Origin: Anaerococcus senegalensis JC48
GTDB lineage: Bacteria; Bacillota; Clostridia; Tissierellales; Peptoniphilaceae
Reading direction: 5' to 3'
Assembly (NCBI RefSeq): GCF_000321005.1
Contig: NZ_HE578907.1
Span: forward strand, 1,294,059-1,358,058
DNA length: 64,000 nucleotides
How positions within the stretch are numbered: position 1 is the first letter of the stretch; each line of letters begins with the position of its first letter. Positions 1 through 11,876 of this stretch are shown piece by piece. The position numbers and the translations under genes are program-made. The notes beneath the pieces were generated by a model, which saw nothing but the letters and a program-made list of their open reading frames with translations, searched no databases and was not told the origin of the DNA.

Positions 1-17
1 GGTCCTTCCGTATCCAT
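1..17 (-). CDS. 5' end of an unidentified gene running off the window
   Basis: On the minus strand an AAAGGAG ribosome-binding site (positions 24-30) is followed by two ATG codons, ending at positions 21 and 17. The one at 17 has the better spacing (6 nt) and would begin M-D-T-E-G. Only a few codons are inside the window, so nothing can be said about the product. It lies downstream of the V-ATPase operon terminator and is probably a separate transcription unit. Confidence 0.35.
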
Positions 18-44
18 TCATTTCTCCTTTAAAATTTATGTATT

Positions 45-72
45 AAAAGGACGCTTAACACGTCCCTTTTTC
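45..72 (-). terminator. Terminator of the V-ATPase operon
   Basis: A GGACG/CGTCC-centred stem (loop TTAACA-like) is flanked by A and T runs on either side. Read on the minus strand it is a hairpin followed by CCTTTTAA, just after the ntpD stop. Confidence 0.7.
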
Positions 73-110
73 CTTTATTACTAAACTATGAATTTTTCTA
101 TTTTCAAGAC

Positions 111-752
111 TTAAGCTTCGGATATAATATCTTTGACTTTCATTAATCTTGAAATAGTTGCTCTTTCATTTTCTTCTAGCTTAGCTCTAATATATTTTAT
201 TGTTTCTTCCAAATCTGGAATTGTCCTATATTCTAGGGCATTTACCCTTCTTCTTGTTCCTTCAATTTCATCTGCCATAAGTTGAGTTGATTTTTCAAGT
301 TCTGCCAAGGTTAGAAGTTTATCCATCACCTTATTTAATCCATTAATGGCAAGATCCAAATCAGCTGATGTTTGGGCAAGTCCATAAGGATACATAGAGG
401 CATTTTCATTTCCTCCCTTGTCAATTTTAAATTCCATTTTAGGAATTCTAACACTCATGACATTTTTAACTTTTATATCTACCCCAATTTTTTGAGTTGG
501 AAAACTTACAGCTTCTTCCAAAAATTCTGGGCTCATAAAAGATGATGCCATCAAAAATCCTTTTGAAGAATCTTTCAAATCAGTCTCAACTTCTTCACGA
601 AGTCTTTTATTTTCCCTAATTTTTTCAAGAAATTGTCTCATTAGCTCATCTTGCTTATCTTTTAAAAGTTTATATCCTCTTTTTGATGTAGCAAGTCTTT
701 TCTTTAGGGTATTTAAATTCATCCTGGTTGGAGTTACATTAAGCCTTGCCAT
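111..752 (-). CDS. ntpD: V-type ATPase subunit D
   Basis: Central rotor-stalk subunit of the V-type ATPase, joining the A3B3 catalytic head to the membrane ring. The 213-residue length and the N-terminus (MARLNVTPTRMNLNTLKKRL) are typical of the family; the protein is mostly predicted long helices at both ends, as expected for the coiled-coil rotor shaft. It is the last gene of a nine-gene operon, starts 3 bp after the ntpB stop, and is followed by a terminator hairpin. Family assignment is from sequence; the rotor role is from family knowledge. Confidence 0.96.
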   Translation of the reverse strand: MARLNVTPTRMNLNTLKKRLATSKRGYKLLKDKQDELMRQFLEKIRENKRLREEVETDLKDSSKGFLMASSFMSPEFLEEAVSFPTQKIGVDIKVKNVMSVRIPKMEFKIDKGGNENASMYPYGLAQTSADLDLAINGLNKVMDKLLTLAELEKSTQLMADEIEGTRRRVNALEYRTIPDLEETIKYIRAKLEENERATISRLMKVKDIISEA

Positions 753-755
753 AGC

Positions 756-2147
756 CTAAGACTCCTTTTTGTTTTCGTCTTTATCCAAATATTTATCGAT
801 TAATTCGTCATCGATTCTCTTAAGTTCAGATTTTGGTATGATTTTTAATAATTCCCAACCAAGATTTAGGGTATCTTCTATGGTTCTATTTGTGTAGAAA
901 CCTTGATTTATATATTCTTCTTCAAATCTTTTTGCAAATTCTGCAAAGGCAAGGTCTGCTTTTGATAGGGCAGAATCTCCAAGGATTTTTTGAAGCTCTC
1001 TTGCATCAACTCCTGATGCGTATGCTGCATAAATTTGGTTCATTGTATCAGCATGATCTTCTCTTGTTTTTCCCTCACCAATTCCCTTATCTTTAAGTCT
1101 TGATAGGGATGGAAGAATTGAAACTGGTGGTTGAACACCTTGGTTATACAATTCATTTGAAAGAATAATTTGTCCTTCTGTAATATATCCTGTCAAATCT
1201 GGAATTGGGTGAGTTATATCATTTTCTGGCATGGTTAAAATTGGAATTTGGGTAATGGTACCTGGTTTTCCTTTTAATTTTCCAGCTCTTTCATATAAAG
1301 TAGCAAGGTCTGTATAAAGATATCCTGGATATCCACGACGACCTGGAACTTCTTTTCTTGCTGCTGAAACTTCACGAAGGGCTTCTGCGTAGTTTGTCAT
1401 ATCTGTCATTATAACCAAAACTTGCATATTCTTTTCAAACGCCAAATATTCTGCTGCTGTAAGAGCCATTTTTGGTGTTGATAAACGTTCGATTGCAGGG
1501 TCATCTGCAAGGTTTATAAACATTACTGACCTGTCCAAAGCTCCTGTTTTTTCAAAATCTTGTCTAAAAAATTGAGCTTCTTCAAAGGTGATTCCTATAG
1601 CTGCAAAAACTACAGCAAAGTCTTCGCTATCGTTTAATACTTTTGCTTGTCTTGCAATTTGAGCTGCAAATTTGTTATGTGGAAGTCCTGAGCCTGAAAA
1701 TATTGGAAGTTTTTGTCCACGAACAAGGGTATTTAATCCGTCGATTGTTGATACACCTGTTTGAATAAATTCTGATGGATAATCACGGCTTACAGGATTT
1801 ATTGCAACTCCGTTTACATCTCTTTTTTCTTCAGGAATTATTGATGGACCATCATCAATTGGTCTTCCAAGTCCATCAAAAGTTCTTCCAATCATATCTT
1901 CGCTTACGCCAAGTTCTAGTGGTCTACCTAAAAATCTTACTGCAGTGGATTTTAAGTTAATTCCAGAAGAACCTTCGAAAAGTTGGACAACAGCGTTATT
2001 TTCATCAACTTCTATAACTCTTCCTCTTCTTCTTTCTCCTGTTTGAAGTTCTATATCTACTAGTTCTTCAAAGTTAACTCCACTAACATCTTCTACAAGC
2101 ATTAGGGGTCCAACTACTTCTGATACGCTTTTATATTCTTTTAGCAT
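756..2147 (-). CDS. ntpB: V-type ATPase subunit B (non-catalytic)
   Basis: Non-catalytic nucleotide-binding-fold subunit of the A3B3 head. At 463 residues it has the usual length. It carries the V/A-type B features FSGSGLPHN in place of a Walker A P-loop, and the [14 protein letters not shown] segment. The start ATG overlaps the ntpA stop by one base (TAATG), implying translational coupling. No anomaly seen. Confidence 0.97.
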   Translation of the reverse strand: MLKEYKSVSEVVGPLMLVEDVSGVNFEELVDIELQTGERRRGRVIEVDENNAVVQLFEGSSGINLKSTAVRFLGRPLELGVSEDMIGRTFDGLGRPIDDGPSIIPEEKRDVNGVAINPVSRDYPSEFIQTGVSTIDGLNTLVRGQKLPIFSGSGLPHNKFAAQIARQAKVLNDSEDFAVVFAAIGITFEEAQFFRQDFEKTGALDRSVMFINLADDPAIERLSTPKMALTAAEYLAFEKNMQVLVIMTDMTNYAEALREVSAARKEVPGRRGYPGYLYTDLATLYERAGKLKGKPGTITQIPILTMPENDITHPIPDLTGYITEGQIILSNELYNQGVQPPVSILPSLSRLKDKGIGEGKTREDHADTMNQIYAAYASGVDARELQKILGDSALSKADLAFAEFAKRFEEEYINQGFYTNRTIEDTLNLGWELLKIIPKSELKRIDDELIDKYLDKDENKKES

Positions 2148-3913
2148 TATTCATCCTCCCCCTTTGCTACAGCTTCTTTACATTCCCTGTCTATTTGTTC
2201 TTTAACTTGGTCAAATTCTTCCAAGTTTTCATCCTTTATCAATTTTAATCTTGTGATTTTTTCTTTAACTTCAAGTTCTTCAAGTTCGTCAAGATTTGCC
2301 CCATCTGATAGAGCCTCTAGACTTTTGTCATAGAAGTAGAGTATTGTATCAAGCATTAAATCTTGTTTTTCCATTGGACAGAAAGCGTCTGTTTCATGGA
2401 AGGCATTTTGTTGTAAGAAATCTTCTCTTAGTGATTTTGTTACATCAAGTTTTAATTTATCATCATCACTTAAGCCATCACGACCAATTAATCTTACAAT
2501 TTCTTGTAGAGATGATTCTTGTTGAAGCAGACTCATTGCTCTCATTCTATTTTTTGAGAATTTTTCATCTACAGTTTTATCTATATATGAATCCATCTTG
2601 TCTTGGTAAAGTGAGTATGAATTTAACCAATTTATAGCTGGGAAGTGTCTTTGGTAAGACAAATCATAATCAAGTCCCCAGAATACTTTTACTATACGAA
2701 GAGTTGATTGGGTAACAGGTTCTGATAAATCTCCACCTGGAGGAGAAACTGCTCCTATTACAGAAAGTGATCCTTCTTTTTCTACTTGTCCATTTACTAT
2801 AACTTTTCCACTTCTTTCGTAAAAATCTGCTATACGACTTGCAAGATATGCTGGGAATCCTTCGTCTCCTGGCATTTCTTCCAAACGTCCACTCATTTCA
2901 CGAAGGGCCTCTGCCCATCTTGATGTAGAATCTGCCATTAGGGCAACTGAATATCCCATATCTCTGTAATATTCTGCCAAGGTGATTCCTGTATAAACAC
3001 TGGCTTCTCTGGCTGCTACTGGCATATTTGATGTGTTCGCTATAAGTACAGTTCTTTTCATGATTGATTCGCCAGTTTTTGGATCGATTAATTCTGGGAA
3101 TTCATCAAGTACGTCAGTCATTTCGTTTCCACGTTCTCCACATCCTACATAAATTACAACGTCAGCATCAGCATATTTTGCAATTTGGTGTTGAATAACT
3201 GTCTTTCCTGAACCAAATGGTCCTGGTATTGATGCAGCTCCTCCTTTTGCAACTGGGAAGAAAGTATCAATAACTCTTTGTCCTGTTATAAGTGGAGTAT
3301 CTGGGTCAAGTTTTCTATTAAATGGTCTTGGAGTTCTTACTGGCCATTTTTGAATCATATTTATTTCTTTATCGCCATTTTCTGTTTCAATTACAGCAAC
3401 TGTTTGATCTACTGTAAATTCACCATCCTTTATTTCTTTAACTTTTCCTTTTATTCCATTTGGCACCATAATTTTATGGTTAATTACTGAAGTTTCATCA
3501 ACACTTCCTAAAATATCTCCAGGAATTACTTGGTCTCCAACTTCTTTTTCTTTATTAAATTCCCATTTTTTTTCTCTATTTAGTGGTGGAGCTGTAACTC
3601 CTCTTTTAAGGAATTCTCCTGCCAATAATTCAAGTTTTTCTAGTGGTCTTTGGATTCCATCATACATTCTTTCAAGTAGTCCTGGTCCAAGTTCAACTGA
3701 AAGTGGGCTTCCTGTAGAAACTACTTCATCTCCAGGTCCTATTCCAGTTGTTTCTTCGTAAACTTGAATATTTGCAACATCCCCTCTCATCTCAATGATT
3801 TCTCCGATGAGCTTATCTTTTGAAACTTCGACCACATCATAGATATTTGCATCAGATAGTCCCTTTGCTTCTACAAGTGGACCTGATACTTTTGTGATTT
3901 TACCTTTATTCAA
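2147..3913 (-). CDS. ntpA: V-type ATPase catalytic subunit A
   Basis: Catalytic ATP-hydrolysing (or synthesising) subunit. 588 residues, with the Walker A motif GPFGSGKT at residues 231-238 and the family-specific extra domain between the N-terminal barrel and the nucleotide-binding domain (residues about 115-190), which separates V/A-type A subunits from F-type beta subunits. It sits 13 bp downstream of ntpG and is coupled to ntpB. Recognition is secure. Confidence 0.98.
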   Translation of the reverse strand: MNKGKITKVSGPLVEAKGLSDANIYDVVEVSKDKLIGEIIEMRGDVANIQVYEETTGIGPGDEVVSTGSPLSVELGPGLLERMYDGIQRPLEKLELLAGEFLKRGVTAPPLNREKKWEFNKEKEVGDQVIPGDILGSVDETSVINHKIMVPNGIKGKVKEIKDGEFTVDQTVAVIETENGDKEINMIQKWPVRTPRPFNRKLDPDTPLITGQRVIDTFFPVAKGGAASIPGPFGSGKTVIQHQIAKYADADVVIYVGCGERGNEMTDVLDEFPELIDPKTGESIMKRTVLIANTSNMPVAAREASVYTGITLAEYYRDMGYSVALMADSTSRWAEALREMSGRLEEMPGDEGFPAYLASRIADFYERSGKVIVNGQVEKEGSLSVIGAVSPPGGDLSEPVTQSTLRIVKVFWGLDYDLSYQRHFPAINWLNSYSLYQDKMDSYIDKTVDEKFSKNRMRAMSLLQQESSLQEIVRLIGRDGLSDDDKLKLDVTKSLREDFLQQNAFHETDAFCPMEKQDLMLDTILYFYDKSLEALSDGANLDELEELEVKEKITRLKLIKDENLEEFDQVKEQIDRECKEAVAKGEDE

Positions 3914-3926
3914 ATTTGGTCTCCTT

Positions 3927-4238
3927 TTAGTTCAAAATGTTAGCTCCAACAGCTTTTTCTACACTCTTGTTTATATCTGCCATTCCAAGTCCAAGATCTT
4001 CTTTGTTGGATGGTATAAGTATAATTGCTGGAGTCATTTCTTCTCTGTATTTGTCTATAGTATCTTGGATTTTTGCTGCAAAATCTTCTGTAATAAATAT
4101 TATGCCTACATTTTCTTTAGCAAGTTTATTTACAAGTTTCTTTGCAACATCTCCATCTACTGCTGTATATACGTCAACCCCCAATGCTTTAAACATTAGG
4201 ACTGAATCTTTATCTCCTATTACGGCTACCCTATGCAT
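3927..4238 (-). CDS. ntpG: V-type ATPase subunit F (NtpG)
   Basis: Small rotor subunit of about 103 residues. I place the start at the ATG ending at 4238 (protein begins [13 protein letters not shown]), which overlaps the ntpC stop by 8 bp. A longer frame reaching 4271 exists but adds an atypical N-terminus lying inside ntpC. The Rossmann-like beta-alpha pattern with [13 protein letters not shown] and IIFITEDFA is characteristic of V/A-ATPase subunit F. Confidence 0.92.
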   Translation of the reverse strand: MHRVAVIGDKDSVLMFKALGVDVYTAVDGDVAKKLVNKLAKENVGIIFITEDFAAKIQDTIDKYREEMTPAIILIPSNKEDLGLGMADINKSVEKAVGANILN

Positions 4239-5226
4239 ATAGATCACGCAACCTTTCTTCCATAAATTCACGAGATAGTGAATTTAATTTGGCTGTTAGG
4301 ATAATTCTTAGATTTTTAATTTCCATTTCACGACTTATAAGATAACCCATAATAACTTCTGGACCATAGCTTACTTTTTTACTTTCTTTGGCAAAGTCCA
4401 TCAAGTGATTATCTATTACTTTTTCAAGATTTTGCATAGATTTATTCAAATCACTTTCTTCCATAGATTTTTTTACTTGTGGGTAACTTTTTTCTTTGAA
4501 AAATAGGTTTGAATAGGAATTTTTGTCGGCATTTAGTGAATCTCTAAAGAGATTTTTGTCGATATTTCCTCCATCTATTAGGGCTTTTTCCAATAAGTCC
4601 ACACTTTGTCCTTGACCTTTTATTCTTAAAAGTGTTTTTAAGTTTGTAAGATCAATTCTTTCTTTGGTGAAATTTATCAAACTTTCATAGTCTAGATTTT
4701 CGCTATCTTCTAGAAGTTTTTCATAAAAATCTTTGTCTAAGGATAGGTCTATATCTTGAGGATCCTTATTTTCTTTATATAAATCTAAGGCTTTTTTGGC
4801 ATAGGATAAATACCTATCATCATCAATTAAATCTTCTTTTAGATTTCTTTTGATCTTTACAAGGTCAATTTTTCCTATGTCTATATAAATTGAGCTATAG
4901 TCAGCATCTTGAATTAGTTCTTTTACTAGAACTTTTAAATTATGAAAATTATATTTTTCTTCCAAATAATGCACCAAATTTTCATCAGGGCTAATTTTTA
5001 TCATAGCCTTGTATGAATCTAAAAGCATTTGAGATAAGACTTTTTCATAATCTTCAGGTCTGTCTATTTTTTGTATAAGTTCACCATATTTTGTATCGTT
5101 TAATGATGATAAGGCCTCTTCTAGATTGTCTGTATCTATTATCCTTTTTAAGTTTTCTGAAGTAAGGAGATTTTTTTCATATACTCTTGTTGTAATGGAT
5201 GCTCGAATAAATTTTTCTCTATCCAC
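4231..5226 (-). CDS. ntpC: V-type ATPase subunit C
   Basis: Socket subunit (equivalent to eukaryotic subunit d) that couples the central stalk to the proteolipid ring. 331 residues, nearly all predicted helix, with the family pattern of repeated helical lobes ([40 protein letters not shown]). Its position between ntpE and ntpG matches known ntp operons. The call rests on length, composition and operon order as well as local motifs. Confidence 0.93.
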   Translation of the reverse strand: MDREKFIRASITTRVYEKNLLTSENLKRIIDTDNLEEALSSLNDTKYGELIQKIDRPEDYEKVLSQMLLDSYKAMIKISPDENLVHYLEEKYNFHNLKVLVKELIQDADYSSIYIDIGKIDLVKIKRNLKEDLIDDDRYLSYAKKALDLYKENKDPQDIDLSLDKDFYEKLLEDSENLDYESLINFTKERIDLTNLKTLLRIKGQGQSVDLLEKALIDGGNIDKNLFRDSLNADKNSYSNLFFKEKSYPQVKKSMEESDLNKSMQNLEKVIDNHLMDFAKESKKVSYGPEVIMGYLISREMEIKNLRIILTAKLNSLSREFMEERLRDLYA

Positions 5227-5236
5227 TTAAATCACC

Positions 5237-5788
5237 TCACTTAAATATTTCATCAACTATTATTTTTTCTAAAGAATCTTTTTCGAAATTTACCAAGGAT
5301 TTATAGGTATTATCGTAAGAAATTTTCCCATCTTTTACTATAAATCCACCATCTACGAATTCATCTGATATTTTAAGGCCGTTAAAATCATCTTCTTTAA
5401 AATGATATTTCATATCTTTTTGTAAAAGAATCTCTCCTTTTTCTATTTTTGAATCTTTTAATCTGTTCAAAACAAAGGATTTGTATGAGTTTGGACCTAG
5501 TTTTTCTAATTTTTCTACTAATTTTTCCAAAATATCTTCTACAACTTGATTTTTTGCTTCAATTTTTATATCTCTAGCTTGTCTATTTGCAGTAACTTTT
5601 GAATTATCTTTTATTCTTCCTGCTTCTTTTTGAGCATTTTTTATAATATTTGAAGCTTCTTTTTCGGCCTTTTCTTCTGATTCTTTTATTATTTCTTCTT
5701 TTCTTTTTTGACCATTAGATAGGATATGATCGGCTTCTTTTTGCCCATCTTTTCTTATTCTATCTAACAATAAATCAAGATTGTTCAT
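5237..5788 (-). CDS. ntpE: V-type ATPase subunit E (peripheral stalk)
   Basis: Peripheral stalk subunit. 183 residues: residues about 1-90 form a charged coiled coil rich in Lys, Glu and Ala, followed by a small globular C-terminal domain expected to contact the catalytic head. It is 10 bp from ntpC and 9 bp from ntpK. With the 108-residue coiled-coil protein at the operon start it would form the E/G stalk pair. Confidence 0.93.
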   Translation of the reverse strand: MNNLDLLLDRIRKDGQKEADHILSNGQKRKEEIIKESEEKAEKEASNIIKNAQKEAGRIKDNSKVTANRQARDIKIEAKNQVVEDILEKLVEKLEKLGPNSYKSFVLNRLKDSKIEKGEILLQKDMKYHFKEDDFNGLKISDEFVDGGFIVKDGKISYDNTYKSLVNFEKDSLEKIIVDEIFK

Positions 5789-5797
5789 AATAAGGCC

Positions 5798-8184
<2,387 letters not shown>

Positions 8185-8198
<14 letters not shown>

Positions 8199-8511
8199 TA
8201 TTTACAATCCTTTCTGTTAAAGAAGATAGAAGTGATTCAATTTTTCCACCATCTTGGTTTGAAATTTTCTTACTTTCTTCTTTTGCCTTGTCAATAACTG
8301 GAATTTTTTCATCATTTGCTTCTTGTTTTGCTTTTTCAATTAAATCTTGGCTTTCTTTTTTTGCCTTTTCAATTTTTTCTTTATAGGTATTTGAAGCTTC
8401 GATTTTTGATGACTCAATTATTTCTTTGGCTTTCTTTTTGGCATCGTCTACAAGTTTATCTGCAGCAATTTCTGCATCTTTAACTTGGTTAATTACATCA
8501 CTTGCCATCAT
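8185..8511 (-). CDS. ntpF: V-type ATPase peripheral stalk coiled-coil subunit (G/H type)
   Basis: First gene of the operon. A 108-residue Lys/Glu/Ala-rich protein that is almost entirely coiled coil, matching the short stalk subunit that pairs with subunit E. It begins with two adjacent ATGs (ending 8511 and 8508); the second has the better spacing from the AGGAGG site. Low complexity makes sequence recognition weaker than for its neighbours; operon position gives most of the confidence. The order F-I-K-E-C-G-A-B-D equals that of the E. hirae ntp operon. Confidence 0.88.
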
Positions 8512-8534
8512 TCACCTCCTACTGTATACAGTTT

Positions 8535-8543
8535 ATTATAACA
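8535..8543 (-). promoter_or_regulatory. Extended -10 promoter of the V-ATPase operon
   Basis: Read on the minus strand this is TGTTATAAT, an extended -10 element (TG-N-TATAAT) about 25 bp before the ntpF ribosome-binding site. No good -35 hexamer is seen, which is normal for extended -10 promoters. Confidence 0.5.
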
Positions 8544-8719
8544 TATTGACCGTATAATTATATTTTACCCAATTTGATCAATATTTATAGAGATTTTGAA
8601 AAGATAATTATTTTTATTAAAAAGATTTTAATTAAAAATATTTAAACTTTCATTTTTTTATTTTATTTTAAAATTTTATTATTTTTATGTAATACTTAAT
8701 AAACTTTGTTTATTTTTTT

Positions 8720-8761
8720 GGGGATTATAAGTTTATATTTTTATAAACTTTAATAATCCCC
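8720..8761. repeat. Inverted repeat between glpX and the V-ATPase operon
   Basis: A long imperfect hairpin: GGGGATTAT and ATAATCCCC form the base, GTTTATA and TATAAAC the upper stem. It lies downstream of glpX on the minus strand and could end glpX transcription, but an A-run rather than a U-run follows on that strand, so it is not a canonical intrinsic terminator. Confidence 0.5.
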
Positions 8762-8791
8762 GAAATTTATTTTAAAATTTTATATTAATTT

Positions 8792-9754
8792 TTATTTTTG
8801 ATCTAATTTTTGATCAAGTTTGTGAACTGAGTCAATGTATCTGATTGTTCCTGATGGTAGCCTTAATAAAAGGGATTGTGTTTTTGCCATATTATTTTTG
8901 GTATAGGATACTCCTTTTAGAAATGTTCCGTCAGTTATTCCTGTTGCTGCAAATATAACATCTTCACCTTTTACCAAATCATCTATTGTATAAACTTTAT
9001 CAAAATCTACTCCCATTTTTAGGCATCTTTTTACTTGTTTTGAATCTGATGGGGCAAATACTCCTTGGAAATCTCCACCCAAACATTTTAAAGCTGCGGC
9101 TGCTATTACACCTTCTGGAGCTCCACCTATTCCCATTATAAGATCAATTTTTCCATCGGATAATTCTGTTGCTATGGCTGTTAGGACATCTCCATCTTCT
9201 ACCATAGAAATTCTTGCTCCAGCATCCCTTATTTCTTCAACTAATTTTTCGTGTCTTGGTCTGTGCAAAACAGAAACTGTTATGTCTGAAACTTTTTTGT
9301 TTAAAGCCTTTGCAACATTTTCAATATTTTCTTTAGCAGATTTTTTTATATCTATTACTCCTTTTGCCTTGCTACCTGTGGCAATTTTATTCATATAAAC
9401 ATCTGGAGCATTTAACAAACAACCTTCAGGTGCAACAGCAATTACTGAAATTGAATTACTTGTTCCATTTGCAAGTGATGCTGTTCCGTCTATTGGGTCA
9501 ACTGCAATATCTACTACATCATCTTGGTTCATATCTCCAATTTCTTCACCAATGTATAACATAGGTGCTTCATCAATTTCACCTTCTCCAATAACAACTC
9601 TTCCGTTTATTCCCAAATAATTAAACATTGCTCTCATTTGATCTACAGCGATATTATCAGAATCGTTTTTCTTTCCTTTTCCTAAATATTTTCCACTAGC
9701 AAGTGCTGCTGCTTCAGTAACTCTACATAAGTTAATACCTAAATCTCTATTCAT
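8792..9754 (-). CDS. glpX: Class II fructose-1,6-bisphosphatase GlpX
   Basis: Hydrolyses fructose 1,6-bisphosphate in gluconeogenesis (GlpX family, metal-dependent). The family metal-binding signature appears as AVDPIDGTASLANG, with further conserved blocks IGEGEIDEAPML, VLHRPRHEKLVEEIRDAGARI and GIGGAPEGVIAAAALKCLGG. I choose the ATG ending at 9754 (MNRDLGINLCRV; 320 residues) because AAAGGAG lies 5 nt before it; an in-frame ATG at 9778 lacks a good site. The C-terminus ends in a small tandem duplication, KLDQKLDQK. Single-gene unit. Confidence 0.95.
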   Translation of the reverse strand: MNRDLGINLCRVTEAAALASGKYLGKGKKNDSDNIAVDQMRAMFNYLGINGRVVIGEGEIDEAPMLYIGEEIGDMNQDDVVDIAVDPIDGTASLANGTSNSISVIAVAPEGCLLNAPDVYMNKIATGSKAKGVIDIKKSAKENIENVAKALNKKVSDITVSVLHRPRHEKLVEEIRDAGARISMVEDGDVLTAIATELSDGKIDLIMGIGGAPEGVIAAAALKCLGGDFQGVFAPSDSKQVKRCLKMGVDFDKVYTIDDLVKGEDVIFAATGITDGTFLKGVSYTKNNMAKTQSLLLRLPSGTIRYIDSVHKLDQKLDQK

Positions 9755-9900
9755 TTTTTCTCCTTTAAATAAATTCATTTAAAACGAAATGATAAAACCA
9801 TTTCCTACATTTTTATAATACCAAGAAGTGAGCAATTTTTAAAGACTTTTTTATAGTTTCATAAGTTACTTTATATATGCATTTAAATTTTAATGATTTA

Positions 9901-9909
9901 TGATATAAT
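9901..9909 (+). promoter_or_regulatory. Extended -10 promoter for the lipoprotein gene
   Basis: TGATATAAT (TG-N-TATAAT) lies 33 bp before the ATG at 9942, with no strong -35. Together with the divergent glpX start this makes 9755-9941 a divergent promoter region. Confidence 0.5.
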
Positions 9910-9941
9910 CAATAGGTAAAATAATTATTTTGGAGATTTTT

Positions 9942-11168
9942 ATGAAAAAGTTTTTGATTTTTTTGTTTATTTTAATTTTTTCATCATGCAATAATAATGA
10001 AGATAGTAAAATAAATAGCGAAAATTTAAGTATAAAAGAAAATAAAATATCAAGTGAAAGTATTTCTAATGAAAATGAAAAGAAAAAAAGATTAGAATAC
10101 AAACATGATAATATGGAAGGTTTTATTAGGGATGATTCCTTGCTTGTAGATAGAATGCTTGGAGATTATCCAGCAAATATTTCTAGTGATTCAAACGACC
10201 CTTACAAGAAAAACGAGTTGAAAAATCTTGACTATGATAAAAATCTTTCTATTTCAGCATTTAATATTAGGATTCCTAATAGATGTATGGTTTATAAAAA
10301 AGATGATAATTATCTTATAGATTTTCCAAAAAATGACCAATATGATCTTGAAATTAATATAAAAAAATTATTCAAAGATGGCGAAAAATCTGAAGGTGAA
10401 ATTAAGGATGAACTTTATAATATAGCCGATAAAGAAACTTATAATTCTTCAATTAAAAATGCAAATGTTATTCAAAAACCTGTAATTATCGATAGCGATT
10501 ATAAAAAGTCAGCATACTCAATAATTGAAGATAATAAATTTTCCTACACAAATATATTTATGGCTACCCCTAGCAATGTACTTTCTTTTCAAATTGTTGA
10601 AAATAAAGAAAAATCATCTGCATCTGAGTATATAATGGCAGATTTACTATCAACAACTTATCCAGAAAGTGAAGATTTTGATATGGTAGCAAAATCATTT
10701 AAATCTTTTAACAAAAATATGGATCTTTACGCTACAGAAAAAGTTGATATGGGAGATTTTTCTTTTAATATTCCAAAAAACATGAAAAAAACTCAAGATG
10801 GTGAAGCACTCACTGTTTATGAGAGTCAAATTTCAGGAAAAACTATAAACCAAGTTTTAATTTCAAAAACCAAAAAAGACAAAGACCTAGATTTAAACAA
10901 AGCTTTCACTCAAAGCCAAGGCACAAAAATTCCACCAGCATTTATAAGCCCAATGGGAGAAATTAGAGAAGAAATGGTTCACGATAAATTATTTATGAAA
11001 TCAAAAGTAAGAATTTACACAGAACAATTTACAAATGAAGGTGAGAAAATAGCTTTTGAAACTAAAGATTATTATGTAAATATGATTCTTACAGGGCCTT
11101 TAAAAAACACAAATAAAACTGAGCTTTTAAATGAAAATATTATAAATTCCTTGAAATTTAACCAATAA
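9942..11168 (+). CDS. Putative lipoprotein with a duplicated domain, function unknown
   Basis: 408-residue predicted surface lipoprotein. The start at 9942 (MKKFLIFLFILIFSSCNNN) follows GGAG by 6 nt; lipobox-like SSC puts the lipidated Cys near residue 16. A Ser/Asn/Lys/Glu-rich linker follows. Two segments look related: around residues 105-135 (SAFNIRIPNRCMVYKK) and around 265-300 (GDFSFNIPKNMKKTQDG), suggesting a tandem beta-rich domain. I do not recognise the family. Plus strand on an arm where most genes are minus, and ended by its own terminator. Confidence 0.8.
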   Translation: MKKFLIFLFILIFSSCNNNEDSKINSENLSIKENKISSESISNENEKKKRLEYKHDNMEGFIRDDSLLVDRMLGDYPANISSDSNDPYKKNELKNLDYDKNLSISAFNIRIPNRCMVYKKDDNYLIDFPKNDQYDLEINIKKLFKDGEKSEGEIKDELYNIADKETYNSSIKNANVIQKPVIIDSDYKKSAYSIIEDNKFSYTNIFMATPSNVLSFQIVENKEKSSASEYIMADLLSTTYPESEDFDMVAKSFKSFNKNMDLYATEKVDMGDFSFNIPKNMKKTQDGEALTVYESQISGKTINQVLISKTKKDKDLDLNKAFTQSQGTKIPPAFISPMGEIREEMVHDKLFMKSKVRIYTEQFTNEGEKIAFETKDYYVNMILTGPLKNTNKTELLNENIINSLKFNQ

Positions 11169-11182
11169 AATCTATAGCAAAA

Positions 11183-11207
11183 GGCAGGTATAATTCCTGT
11201 CTTTTTT
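11183..11207 (+). terminator. Terminator after the lipoprotein gene
   Basis: GGCAGG/CCTGTC stem (one G-T pair) with loop TATAATT followed by TTTTTT, 15 bp after the stop codon. Confidence 0.8.
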
Positions 11208-11290
11208 AATTGTAGAAATTGAAAGATCTAAGAAAATAGACTAATTGAAAAATCTAGAAATAACTTTAATTCTATATAAATTTAATAAAA

Positions 11291-11498
11291 GAGATCTCTC
11301 CATGCACTCACCTCGTTCACTAAAACACGTTTCTTAGCAAACTTTTTCGTGCTTATGAAAACTCATTTACTAGGTAAATTCTTCTGTGCTCTCGCACTAG
11401 TTTTCATGATTTATAACCGAAATCAACGGTTATAAATCTGCACTCAGTTTTAGGGATGATTGTGCCAAATCAAGGCACAATCATCTAGTCGAGATTGG
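11291..11498 (+). repeat. Long structured interspersed repeat, copy 1
   Basis: 208-bp element starting GAGATCTCTCCATGCAC and ending GTCGAGATTGG. It holds two perfect hairpins with the same 7-nt loop AAATCAA: 11410-11436 (stem TTTATAACCG) and 11455-11485 (stem GATGATTGTGCC). ATGAAAACT and AGTTTTCAT form a third, larger stem-loop around ATTTACTAGGTAAAT, and CTAAAAC near the left end can pair with GTTTTAG near the right. No coding frame of note. Confidence 0.9.
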
Positions 11499-11593
11499 TA
11501 GAAGACTTATTTATTTAATAGCAAAAGTTATATAATTTTTATATTTTAAGAAACTAAGTTTTCCATTAGCCATTGGAAAAATATAAATTTAAT

Positions 11594-11625
11594 CTATCTC
11601 GAGTTTGCCGATAGACCTCTTGAAT
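11594..11625 (-). repeat. Degenerate short unit of the repeat family
   Basis: ATCTATCTCGAG ... CGATAGACCTCTT resembles the reverse-oriented short unit CCCATCTCGAG ... CGAGAGATCTCTT with several substitutions that keep the central CTCGAG. Confidence 0.45.
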
Positions 11626-11712
11626 TTATTTTAAACTTATATTTTTAACAAATGAGCATTCTTCACACATTACACTTTCTTTTCCTTTAGTTATCAGAAA
11701 AATATATACTTA

Positions 11713-11742
11713 CCCCATCTCGAGCTAAGTCGAGAGATCTCT
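11713..11742 (-). repeat. Short hairpin unit of the repeat family
   Basis: CCCATCTCGA-gctaag-TCGAGAGATCTCT: a short stem-loop whose ends match the ends of the 210-bp element in reverse orientation. Confidence 0.8.
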
Positions 11743-11832
11743 TCATTTACTTTGCTTTTATAGCTAGTTCCTTCCTTGATATAAAAACTAGCTTAAATTT
11801 ATTTAGAAATTGTAATTTTATTTTACAAATAA

Positions 11833-11862
11833 TTGATAAACCTTCTCATTTTCTGATAGAAT
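11833..11862 (+). promoter_or_regulatory. Promoter of the ABC importer operon
   Basis: TTGATA, an 18-bp spacer, then TAGAAT preceded by TG one base upstream (extended -10). The AGGGGG ribosome-binding site and ATG follow at 11865-11877, so the leader is very short. Confidence 0.6.
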
Positions 11863-11876
11863 GTTAGGGGGTTTTT

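Larger units (their letters stand above)
11209..11876. other. 668-bp gene-free region dominated by repeats
   Basis: Holds long repeat copy 1 (11291-11498), one degenerate short unit (11594-11625), one clear short hairpin unit (11713-11742) and the importer promoter at its right end (11833-11862). I see no gene. Confidence 0.75.

Noticed and set aside
11291-11498. Insertion sequence or tRNA gene
   Set aside because: There is no transposase frame, and although the hairpins suggest a cloverleaf, no T-loop, anticodon arm or CCA is present.
11833-11876. Riboswitch before the ABC importer
   Set aside because: Only about 10-15 nt separate the -10 element from the start codon, too short for any riboswitch aptamer.
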